Origin: Deltaproteobacteria bacterium
GTDB lineage: Bacteria; Desulfobacterota; Desulfarculia; Desulfarculales; Desulfarculaceae
Direction: 5' to 3'
Length of the DNA stretch: 28,334 nucleotides
Assembly (NCBI GenBank): GCA_020444165.1
Contig: JAHLLK010000074.1
Location: forward strand, 1-28,334
The notes beneath the pieces are model-generated. The model was not told the DNA's origin. It did no database searches and was given only the letters and a program-made list of their open reading frames with translations. Position numbers and translations under genes: made by a program. Of the stretch, positions 16,301 through 22,166 are shown one piece after another (the stretch's first letter is position 1; the number at the start of each line of letters is the position of its first letter).

Positions 16301-16353
16301 CCCGCCGGGTCGGGCAGCTCCGGCCGCAGGGCCATCTCCAATCGCTGTGGCAT
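13348..16353 (-). CDS. purL: Phosphoribosylformylglycinamidine synthase, synthetase subunit (long form)
   Basis: The enzyme converts FGAR, ATP and glutamine-derived ammonia into FGAM. The product is 1001 aa with two tandem AIRS-like halves. Signatures include ELEYVSQARSDHCNHNTF with the conserved His, TGETHNSPSNMEAYGG, TDNGGGGLSSSIGE, and a second-half LLSGKDSMYVDG. The C-terminal glutaminase domain of the 1300-residue E. coli protein is absent; purQ supplies it. The N-terminal ~100 residues contain a VRVLTFDTG..EIFTNPVTE stretch that fits the PurS-like/N-terminal domain of large PurL proteins, and no separate purS is visible. A GTG at 16365 is possible, but GGAAAG abuts it directly. The ATG at 16353 has AAGGTG at good distance, so I chose it. 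It is the first gene of the operon. Confidence 0.94.
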   Translation of the reverse strand: MPQRLEMALRPELPDPAGRSLMHKAGAYLGLRLAAVRVVRVLTFDTGLAQAELARARAEIFTNPVTELSSFAPLAPQILPEFDYALWLGFKPGVRDNEGATALEAMANLLGRGFGPGEAVYAARLFLVSAPRLKPEAAEALCRELLANDLVHNWRVIPRAAWDPVEGVGLVAPRVRLAHEPAVATFRVDSDLMLRELSAQRDLFLNPADVPVIRRYFADPAVRAARAKVGLADPTDVELEYVSQARSDHCNHNTFRGRFYYVDAGDGSTTVVDDLFRQCIKKPTEDLARERDWVVSVLWDNAGVARLDGETNYVITGETHNSPSNMEAYGGSLTGIVGVYRDPMGTGLGAKLCAGMWGFCVGPRDYAGPLRPRLHPRRLLDGLIEGVKDGGNKSGIPTVFGNLFFDPRYLGKCLVFVAAVGVMPGQTAGRPSHEKTTTAGEIIFMCGGRVGADGIHGVTASSAGYSADTPAGHVQIGDPYTQKKMHDFLLEARDAGLIAFLTDNGGGGLSSSIGESARFSRGAVVDLAKVPLKYQGLDPWQIWVSESQERMTVSVKPEHEAAFRRLAAKHAVEATAIGEFRDDGKLQLNYGTRVCAYVDVDFTEEGFPQWEFQALWRPPEARGLVEPVLAGGQDLNGLVLDLLDHPNLCSRAWINRQFDHEVQGTSLLKPFGGVDRDLPSEAGVIQPELTRPVGLALAQVLSTDYGDIDTYHMVTASVEEGFRRVVAVGGDPSQVGGVDNFCWPSVEHHPVNNPDGDYKAAQLVRACWGLRDACLALGIPLLSGKDSMYVDGMIPDRRGVARRISGPPTMMFTATAPVPRLANVQSLEPKIAGDLVWVLGATKNELGAGALYQLMGAIGRNVPQTDLAASLALGRAVSRALEDGLLASVAVVSRGGLALCFARLVLAGGLGLDLDLAGLAGEPGLSPLCKLFSESTGRLVVTLDPARAPEARELFQGLAVSELGRVTRRARLTVAEGGATRLDLARARLATAWRRRFGGLV

Positions 16354-16401
16354 CTGGCCAATCACCTTTCCAAGAGAAAAGGGGCGGCCCTGAACTTCGT
16401 C

Positions 16402-16438
16402 CCGGGGGGCGGCCCCCGGAACGCGCCGCCCAGCGGCG
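16402..16438 (-). promoter_or_regulatory. Two GC hairpins in the purL leader
   Basis: CCGGGGG (16402-16408) pairs with CCCCCGG (16413-16419), and CGCCGC (16424-16429) pairs with GCGGCG (16433-16438), 50-85 bp upstream of the purL start. No T-tract follows and no known purine riboswitch core was recognised. They may affect leader folding. The rest of 16366-16660 has no gene or clear promoter that I can support. Confidence 0.35.
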
Positions 16439-16662
16439 GGGCAAGCTCCCTGGAAAACCTGATGATATCAACCGGGAGGGCGGGTTGCAAGCGCCGTGGC
16501 CGCGGCGCGCGGGTGAGCGGACGGCGGGGGGAAGGGCCGGCTGGCGGCGGGGCGGCCGGGGCCGGGACCGGGTGGGGCGGGCTCAGCCGGCCTGGCGGGT
16601 TGCGATTTGGCTTGGGGAGAGCGGGGCCGGCTCACGGGGCCGGGGTTCTGGCCTGGATTTTT

Positions 16663-16910
16663 CATGAAGAACGGGCGCCCGGCACTGCCAGATGCCCATC
16701 GGCTCCGCCCACGAACTTCGCTTCAACCTCGACGCAGCTTTGGCTACGCCTCGCGGTTTTCGCTTATCCGTCGCCTTCCCGGCCGCCATCCGGCGGTGGC
16801 GGTTCAGGTGACAAAACGCGCCTCGCCAAATGGGAGAATGTTGGTTTATGACTTCAGCTAATTCAGTCTGTTGTCGAGACAGCCACCCGGCCCCATGAAA
16901 TATCCGGGCG
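16663..16910 (+). repeat. Dispersed ~245-bp repeat, copy 1
   Basis: From CATGAAGAACGGGCG to the tail CAGCCACCCGGCCCC (16880-16894) and TCCGGG this matches 21801-22048 in the same orientation. The first ~160 bp and the tail are clearly alike, and the middle has diverged. The distance from head to tail is the same within a base or so (231 versus 230). No transposase or terminal inverted repeat is evident. The tail forms CCCGG..CCGGG. The remaining gap to dnaA (16911-17035) holds only G-rich non-coding sequence. Confidence 0.75.
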
Positions 16911-17035
16911 AGGTGGTCGGGGCGGTCGCGGTGCAGCAGGTCTAGTGGCCGGGGTCAGGAGCGGTGCCGGGGGTGGGGGCGGTCGCGGTTCCGCAGGTCA
17001 AGTGGCCGGGAGATGATGCCGGGTCTGGGGGTGGC

Positions 17036-18376
17036 TCAGGCGCCCAGACCCAGGCGTTTTTCCAGGAAGGCCACCTCCTGGGCCAACTTGGGCTCCTGGT
17101 CCAGGCCCCGTTCCACCTGGCCCACCCCGTACATCACCGTGGCGTGGTCGCGGTTGAACTCGCGGCCGATGGCGGCGTAGGAGGCGTCGGTGTGGCGGCG
17201 GCACAGGTACATGGCCACGTTGCGGGCCCGGGTGAGGTGCTTCTTGCGGCTCTTGCCGGTCAGCTCGGCCACGGGCAGGCCAAAGACCTGGGCGGCGGCG
17301 TCGCGGATCTGGCCGGGGTTGACGCGCCTGAGTTGCTTGATGGCCGCGCCCACTACCTCGGCGGCCAGGTGGAGGTCCAGGCCCCGGCCGGTGAGGCTGC
17401 TCTTGGCCAACAGGCTGACCAGGGCCGATTGCAGCCGCCGGATGTCGTCGGAGATTTCCTGGGCCAGGAACTCCAGCACCTCTTGTTCCACCGGGAAGTT
17501 CTCGCGCTGGGCCATCTCGCGCAGGATGCGCACCCGGGCCGAGTGGTTGGGCGGCTCGATGGGTACGGTGAGGCCGGAGCCCAAGCGGGAGAGGATGTGA
17601 CTCTTGAGGCCGCCGATCTGGTCCGGGGGTTTGGTGCCGGTGAAGATGATCTTTTTGCCTGCGTCCGACAGCGCGTCCAGGGTGTAGCCCAACTCGTCCT
17701 GGGTCTTGTCCTTGCCCGACAGGAACTGCACTTCTTCCAGGAGCAGGATGTCGCAGTTGTTGCGGAAGCGCTCCTTGAACTGGTCCATCTTCTTGGCCTT
17801 CAAGGCCCGGATCATCTGGTTGGTGAAGTCCTCGGCCGTGAGGTAGGCCACCTTGGCGCCGGGCTCCCGGCCCAGGACCTGGTGGCCCACGGCCTGGGTG
17901 AGGTGGCTCTTGCCCAGACCGGTGGTGGAGACCAGGAACAGCGTGTTGGTGAAGATGTTGCGGTTGGCCGCCAGGGCTTGGGCCGCGGCGCAGGCCAGTT
18001 CGTTGCCCCCCCCAGCCACGTAGTACTCGAACCGGTAGCGGTGATTCAGCACCAGAGAGTGGGGGTTCAGGTGGGGCAGGTTCATCTGCTGGTGGCCCCG
18101 GCCATCCGCTGCGGCCGGGGCGGCCGCCTCGCCGGGTGGGCTGACCTGGAGCTGCACAGCCACCGCCGGGTCCTGCTGCCGCAGGACCTCCCGGATCAGG
18201 GGCAGAAATCTTTCGTTTATCTGCCGCAGGTGGAACTGGTTGGGGCAGACCAGCTCCAGGGTCCCGTCCGCTGGGGGCAGTGCGGACAAGGGCGCGAGCC
18301 AAAGCTGGAAATCTGAAGGCGAAACAATGGCTTCCAACTTAGGCAAAATAGTGTTTATCCAGATTACCCCGGGCAA
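17036..18376 (-). CDS. dnaA: Chromosomal replication initiator DnaA, divergent type
   Basis: This AAA+ initiator binds DnaA boxes and opens the origin. At 446 aa it has all regions: an N-terminal domain I (INTILPKLEAIVSPSDFQLWLAPL), a short linker (about 80-95), AAA+ (about 110-330) and a helix-turn-helix domain IV at the C-terminus. Several normally fixed residues differ. Walker A reads VSTTGLGKSHL (K156 kept; the usual Gly-Gly is Ser-Thr). Walker B is LLLEEVQFL, with E214-E215 in place of Asp-Asp. The domain IV signature reads EFNRDHATVMYG rather than FGGRDHTTV, one residue shorter and with Thr to Ala. The start is TTG at 18376, preceded by GGGGGGGAAG; no in-frame ATG fits domain I. It lies near a candidate origin. 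A second, normal dnaA elsewhere in the genome cannot be excluded. Confidence 0.9.
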   Translation of the reverse strand: MPGVIWINTILPKLEAIVSPSDFQLWLAPLSALPPADGTLELVCPNQFHLRQINERFLPLIREVLRQQDPAVAVQLQVSPPGEAAAPAAADGRGHQQMNLPHLNPHSLVLNHRYRFEYYVAGGGNELACAAAQALAANRNIFTNTLFLVSTTGLGKSHLTQAVGHQVLGREPGAKVAYLTAEDFTNQMIRALKAKKMDQFKERFRNNCDILLLEEVQFLSGKDKTQDELGYTLDALSDAGKKIIFTGTKPPDQIGGLKSHILSRLGSGLTVPIEPPNHSARVRILREMAQRENFPVEQEVLEFLAQEISDDIRRLQSALVSLLAKSSLTGRGLDLHLAAEVVGAAIKQLRRVNPGQIRDAAAQVFGLPVAELTGKSRKKHLTRARNVAMYLCRRHTDASYAAIGREFNRDHATVMYGVGQVERGLDQEPKLAQEVAFLEKRLGLGA

Positions 18377-18468
18377 AAGTACTTCCCCCCCTTGGCTCCG
18401 CAGGGAGCCAACAGTTAGCGAAAAATCAGCACAGTAGTATGGGGAACTCGGTGTTGAGTGTGGCTATA

Positions 18469-18497
18469 CAAATACCTGATGACCGCCCCAGGGTCAA
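18469..18497 (-). promoter_or_regulatory. Candidate dnaA promoter
   Basis: On the minus strand TTGACC (18497-18492) and TATTTG (18474-18469) are 17 bp apart and about 95 bp upstream of the dnaA start codon. The -35 box is one base from consensus and the -10 is partial. Position and strand fit dnaA. A TTATCCAG motif overlapping the dnaA start region (about 18353-18360) resembles a DnaA box and could give autoregulation; this is inference. Confidence 0.4.
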
Positions 18498-18551
18498 ACC
18501 GGGCTTGGGGGCTTGAGGGATTTTGGGGCCCCGGCCTTGGGCACAAGCAAA

Positions 18552-18567
18552 TGTCATTGAAATGACA
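18552..18567. promoter_or_regulatory. 16-bp palindromic operator-like site TGTCATTGAAATGACA
   Basis: The 7-bp arms TGTCATT and AATGACA flank a GA centre, giving the TGTCA-N6-TGACA layout used by CRP/FNR-superfamily regulators, including CooA-type sites. It lies about 55 bp upstream of the candidate dnaA -35 box. The sequence is seen directly; the regulator is unknown. Confidence 0.45.
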
Positions 18568-18581
18568 CTGTAACTTAGTAA

Positions 18582-18626
18582 CAAGCCCCCAAAGTGGCTT
18601 GATTCTGGTTTTTTGGGAAGGGGGGG
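18582..18626 (+). repeat. Degenerate double-hairpin element (hairpin 1 and linker only)
   Basis: CAAGCC (18582-18587) pairs with GGCTTG (18596-18601). It is followed by ATTCTGGTTTTTTGGGAAGG and further G residues, as in the linkers of the full copies. The second hairpin is not recognisable, so this looks like a decayed or truncated copy. Confidence 0.45.
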
Positions 18627-19391
18627 CTAACTGCTGGCCACCCTTCATCTTCCCCGTCGATCCACAACTGTGAACAAAACAATACACAATGCCTACCTCG
18701 TGATTTCTCCAATTTCCTGCAAAAAACAAACAAATTCGCCCAAAAGCTCTCCGGGCCGCATTAAGCCTGGCGAAAAAAAATATGGCCGCCAGCCTGGGAG
18801 CCGCCCAGGGAAGACTTTCGGGAAATTCCCTCCTTCCGTCCCCGGGAGAACCCGGGGAAAAAATGAACCGGCTTGCCGGAGGGTTGTCTCCCAGCTTTTC
18901 CGCAGCCTCCGGACAGCCCGCTTGGCCGGGGCCGCCGCGGCTCCGCGAGAAAGAAGGTGGTATCAGCTGGAAATTCGCCAAGAACCTCCAGGGCGGCCAA
19001 AGCCAAAAACTTTATTCACGGCCCGCCTGTGGGGCGAACCTATCTCCTTTGCCATGGCTGGGCTCCCGGGGGGGACCAGAACCGGGTTCCGTCCCGCGGC
19101 GCATGCTTTGACTTCCCCTGACCAGACCATCGCCGGGCCCGGGGCCGCGGCCGGCTCTTCGCCGCCCTCCTGGTGGCTGGCCGCGCCCCTCCCGGAGCGT
19201 CATCCGGGCCGCGGCCGGAACAGGACCCCACCGCCCCTCTACTCGGTTGCTTCACCGCCCCTGGATCATCGCCAAGCACTCAGTTGTGAACGGCCCCCGC
19301 CGCCCTCCCCGGGTAGTGGGCCGCCTCTCCTGAGCCGTCATGTCCACCGGAGCCGGCCTAAGATCCCACCGCCCATCTCATCCGGGGCCGC
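18627..19391. other. Intergenic region upstream of dnaA, downstream of ald; no gene seen
   Basis: About 765 bp carry no reading frame I would defend; the open frames here are compositionally odd, proline/arginine-rich and match nothing. The left 150 bp are AT-richer, with runs such as GCGAAAAAAAATATGG and ATCCACAACTGTGAAC (a partial DnaA-box-like ATCCACA). A CCCCGGG-AGAA-CCCGGGG hairpin is at 18840-18857. The right part is GC-rich with no structure recognised. Confidence 0.5.
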
Positions 19392-20510
19392 CTAGACCCC
19401 CAGCTCATCCAGAACCAGGGCCAGTCCCGCGGACGGCAGGCCCAAAGCCCGGGCCACGGCCGGGTGGGTGGCCCGGCCGTCCAAAAGGTTCACTCCCAGG
19501 GCCAGGGCCGGGTCCCGCCGCAGGGCGGCCAAGCCATGGGCGGCCAGGAACCGGGCGTAGGGCAGGCTCGCCGCGGTGAGGGCGAAGGTGCTGGTGCGGG
19601 CCACCGCGCCGGGCATGTTGGCCACCCCGTAGTGGATCACCCCATGCACCGTGAAGACCGGGTCGTCGTGGGTGGTGGCGTGCATGGTGGCCACCGAGCC
19701 GCCCTGGTCGATGGCCACGTCCACGATGACGCTGCCCGGGGCCATGCTGCGGACCATGTCCTCGGTGACCACGCTGGGGGCCTTGGCCCCGGGCACCAGC
19801 ACCGCCCCGATCACCAGATCGCTCTCAGCCACCGCCGCGGCCACCATGGCGGGCAGGGACAGCTCCAGGTCCAGGGTGGGGCCGAAGATCTCCTCCAGAC
19901 GGCGGAGCTTCTCCAGGCTGCGGTTCAACACGGTCACCCGGGCGCCCAGGCCCAGGGCCACCTGGGCGGCGGAGACTCCCACCGCGCCGGCCCCGATGAT
20001 GGTCACCCGGCCCCGGGGAGCCCCGGGCACTCCCCCCAGCAAGAGCCCGCGCCCGCCGTGGGGCCGCTCCAGGAAATGCGCCCCGGCCTGCACGGCCAGC
20101 CGCCCGGCCACCTGGCTCATGGGGATCAACAAGGGCAGGCTGCCGTCGGCCAGTTGGATGGTCTCGTAGGCCACGGCGGCCACTTTTTGGGCCACAAGTT
20201 GGGCGGCCAGGGCCGGGGCCGCGGCCAGGTGCAGAAAGGTGAACAGGATCAGCCCGGGGCGGAAAAACCCGAACTCGCTCTCCAGGGGTTCCTTCACCTT
20301 CAGCACCAGGTCGGCCGACCAGGCCTCTTCGCGGCTCACCAGGCGGGCGCCGGCCGCGGCGAACTCCTGGTCCGTCAGGCCCGATCCCAACCCGGCCCCG
20401 GTTTCCACCCAGACCTGATGCCCGTCGGCGGTCAGCTCCCTGACCCCGGCCGGGGTGGCCGCCACCCGGTATTCCTGCGCCTTGATTTCCTTGGGCACTC
20501 CGACCAGCAT
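19392..20510 (-). CDS. ald: Alanine dehydrogenase
   Basis: The enzyme catalyses NAD-dependent interconversion of L-alanine and pyruvate plus ammonia in the cytoplasm. At 372 aa it has normal length. Substrate-binding residues R15 (EYRVAATP), K73 (LKVKEP) and H94 (FTFLHLAA) are at the expected places. The Rossmann motif VTIIGAGAVGVSAAQVALGLGA and the catalytic Asp in VDVAIDQGGS are present. The C-terminal MPGAVARTST block is typical of Ald rather than of PntA. The ATG at 20510 is preceded by GGGGAGGGG. It is transcribed towards dnaA, and its promoter would have to lie in or next to the candidate origin region. Confidence 0.96.
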   Translation of the reverse strand: MLVGVPKEIKAQEYRVAATPAGVRELTADGHQVWVETGAGLGSGLTDQEFAAAGARLVSREEAWSADLVLKVKEPLESEFGFFRPGLILFTFLHLAAAPALAAQLVAQKVAAVAYETIQLADGSLPLLIPMSQVAGRLAVQAGAHFLERPHGGRGLLLGGVPGAPRGRVTIIGAGAVGVSAAQVALGLGARVTVLNRSLEKLRRLEEIFGPTLDLELSLPAMVAAAVAESDLVIGAVLVPGAKAPSVVTEDMVRSMAPGSVIVDVAIDQGGSVATMHATTHDDPVFTVHGVIHYGVANMPGAVARTSTFALTAASLPYARFLAAHGLAALRRDPALALGVNLLDGRATHPAVARALGLPSAGLALVLDELGV

Positions 20511-20572
20511 GAACCCCTCCCCGCACGAATAGATGAAACCTCCGGGCCTGGGTGGCCCGGGGAGTTACCGCT

Positions 20573-21622
20573 ACAGATTTTGGGCTTATTTCATGATAAC
20601 AAACGGCCTTACGGACCGGGCGGGTTTTTCCACCGCCGGGCCGGGGCGGTGGGGGCGCCCGCGGTGGAAAGACCCGCGCCTTTTTCCTCTTGCCCTCCCC
20701 CGGCGTCCGGGTTTTTTCCTCCGCCTTTCTCCCGGCGTTCCCGGCCTTCTCCACCCCAGGCCCCGGCTTTTCCACCGCCCCGGAGGGCTCTCCACCCCCG
20801 CCCGGGGGAGCCCGGGTGGAGAAACGGCGAGGTTTTCCCCCGCCGCTCCCCGCTTCTCTTCCGGTTCTCCGCTGATTTTCCCCGGTTCTCTCCCTGAGGG
20901 CTGGGTTCTCCGCTGGTGCTCCCTTGGTTTTCCTCCCCCAGGTCAAGGTTATCCCCCGCGCTGTCGCCTCGGACGGGGTGACGCGGGGGAGAGACAGGGG
21001 ATAAGCCGGCCGGTATTCCCCGAGTCGCCGCATAATTTTTCACCAGCCGCCAGGGTTTATCCACCAGTTCGCGGCGTTGTCCTCGCCGTGGCTCCGGATT
21101 TCCACACCATCCGGCGAGGTTATCCCCGTATTCTCCTCCGGCAAGCCGGAGCTTTTCCACCGGTAACGGGCGGTTCTCCACTGGCCGGCGGGCGGTTTTC
21201 CTTGGCTTCTCCTCCGGCCCCGGCGGGTTGTGCACCGTGTATTTGCGACTTTTCACCGATTAGAAGGAATTGGAACCGGTTTTCCGCCGTTTCTCCGCCA
21301 ACAATTCACAGTATCCAGGAGATTTTCCACCTTAACAGCGTGGTTTTCCGCAGCGGTAATGGGGTTTATCCGTCCGTTTACCACCATGTTTTCCACTGAG
21401 AAAACGCGATATCCACCGCGTTATCAACCAACTAATTCTATGATATTTATTCATAATTTTAGTTTTCCACCGTTTCAACCAAGCATCTTCGACAGGTTGT
21501 CCATTCTCCCCTGACATGTGCAGCTCCAGAGCTTGGCCCACACGCCACCCGCCGGGGGATGGCTTCGGCCTCGCGAGGCAAGGAAATCCCGCCCCCCCGA
21601 CCCGGGGCAGGTTTTTCCACCA
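20573..21622 (+). other. Candidate replication origin: helically phased array of TTTTCCACC-like motifs
   Basis: The non-coding span carries about 40 degenerate copies of GGTTNTCCNCC on the plus strand. Six are exact TTTTCCACC (starting 20626, 20768, 21153, 21323, 21463, 21613) and one is TTATCCACC (21057); a few are inverted (20663, 20815, 20997). From 20833 to 21421 most successive starts are 10-12 or 20-22 bp apart, that is, one or two helical turns; for example 21036, 21057, 21077, 21098, 21120, 21131, 21153, 21174, 21196, 21207, 21228. The motif is close to the DnaA box TTATCCACA. AT-rich DNA flanks the array at 20573-20604 and 21431-21466. dnaA is 2.3 kb away. The layout resembles plasmid iterons. 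Origin function is inferred; the array itself is seen directly. Confidence 0.7.
21431..21466. other. AT-rich segment, candidate DNA-unwinding element
   Basis: Bases 21431-21466 are almost entirely A/T (including GATATTTATTCATAATTTTA) in an otherwise strongly GC-rich window. They sit at the right end of the phased motif array, immediately before an exact TTTTCCACC (21463-21471). This is the position expected of an unwinding element beside initiator sites. Confidence 0.5.
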
Positions 21623-21800
21623 GGAGGGCGAAGGGTGGGACGCGGCGGTCCAAGGGCCGGGGCAAACGGAATACAGGGGCATGCTTAGGCTTGGGGACTA
21701 CGGGTTTTGGCTGGGGAGCGCGTGGGGCGCGCTGGTGGCTGGCGGAAGGCGGGGGCTGTGGGCCGGTCCCTGACCGGCCAGGGGGTTAGCCCGCATATAT

Positions 21801-22048
21801 CATGAAGATCGGGCGTCCGGCTGCGCCAGATGCCCACCGGTTGCGCCCACGGCCTTCGTTCCAACCTCGACGTAGCTTGGGCTACGCCTGCGGTTGTCGC
21901 TGGTCCGTCGCCGTGCCGGCCACCACCAGGCTATGCCGGTTCAGCGGACAAAACGTCATCTGAAAAATCGGGAGGGGTCAAATTAAAAACCAAGCCAATT
22001 CCAACCGCAGCCGATCCAGCCACCCGGCCCCGGTGAAATGTCCGGGTC
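21801..22048 (+). repeat. Dispersed ~245-bp repeat, copy 2
   Basis: This matches 16663-16910 in the same orientation, from CATGAAGATCGGGCG to the tail CAGCCACCCGGCCCC (22017-22031) and TCCGGG. A CGTAGC-TTGG-GCTACG hairpin is perfect here and has one mismatch in copy 1. Both copies open with an ATG reading MK.GRPA.PDAHRLRPR, but base changes are split about evenly between silent and replacing, so coding is not supported. The rest of 21623-22166 has no gene; a CCTCCG..CGGAGG hairpin lies just past the ATP-grasp stop. Confidence 0.75.
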
Positions 22049-22166
22049 AGGCCCGGGGCTTGGATCGCCGCTCCGGCCTGTTGGCGCCGGATCTCCCCTC
22101 CAGCCCCTCCGCTTCCCGGAGGTACCGCGCGGCTCCCGACCTGGCGCGGCGGCGGCTCGGCCGGAC

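Noticed and set aside
16366..16480. Purine riboswitch upstream of purL
   Set aside because: Only simple GC hairpins are seen; the conserved core and three-way junction of purine or PRPP riboswitches are not recognisable.
14107..16851. Open frame of ~900 codons on the plus strand across purL
   Set aside because: Antisense to purL; composition is that of a frame shadow and it continues into non-coding repeat DNA.
16607..16861. Small protein shared by the two ~245-bp repeats
   Set aside because: Both copies start MK.GRPA.PDAHRLRPR, but base differences are about half silent and half replacing and the frames end at different places, so conservation is better explained by the DNA repeat.
18670..19395. 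241-codon plus-strand frame between dnaA and ald
   Set aside because: Proline/arginine-rich, no homology recognised, no ribosome-binding site, and it runs into the end of ald. I left the stretch as non-coding.
20609..21256. 215-codon minus-strand frame in the ald-side intergenic region
   Set aside because: Its recurrent VEK/GGK-like words are simply the translated complement of the repeated TTTTCCACC motif; it lacks a ribosome-binding site and any family resemblance.
16663..22048. Composite transposon bounded by the direct ~245-bp repeats
   Set aside because: No transposase, no terminal inverted repeats and no target-site duplication could be recognised; the enclosed genes are core genes.
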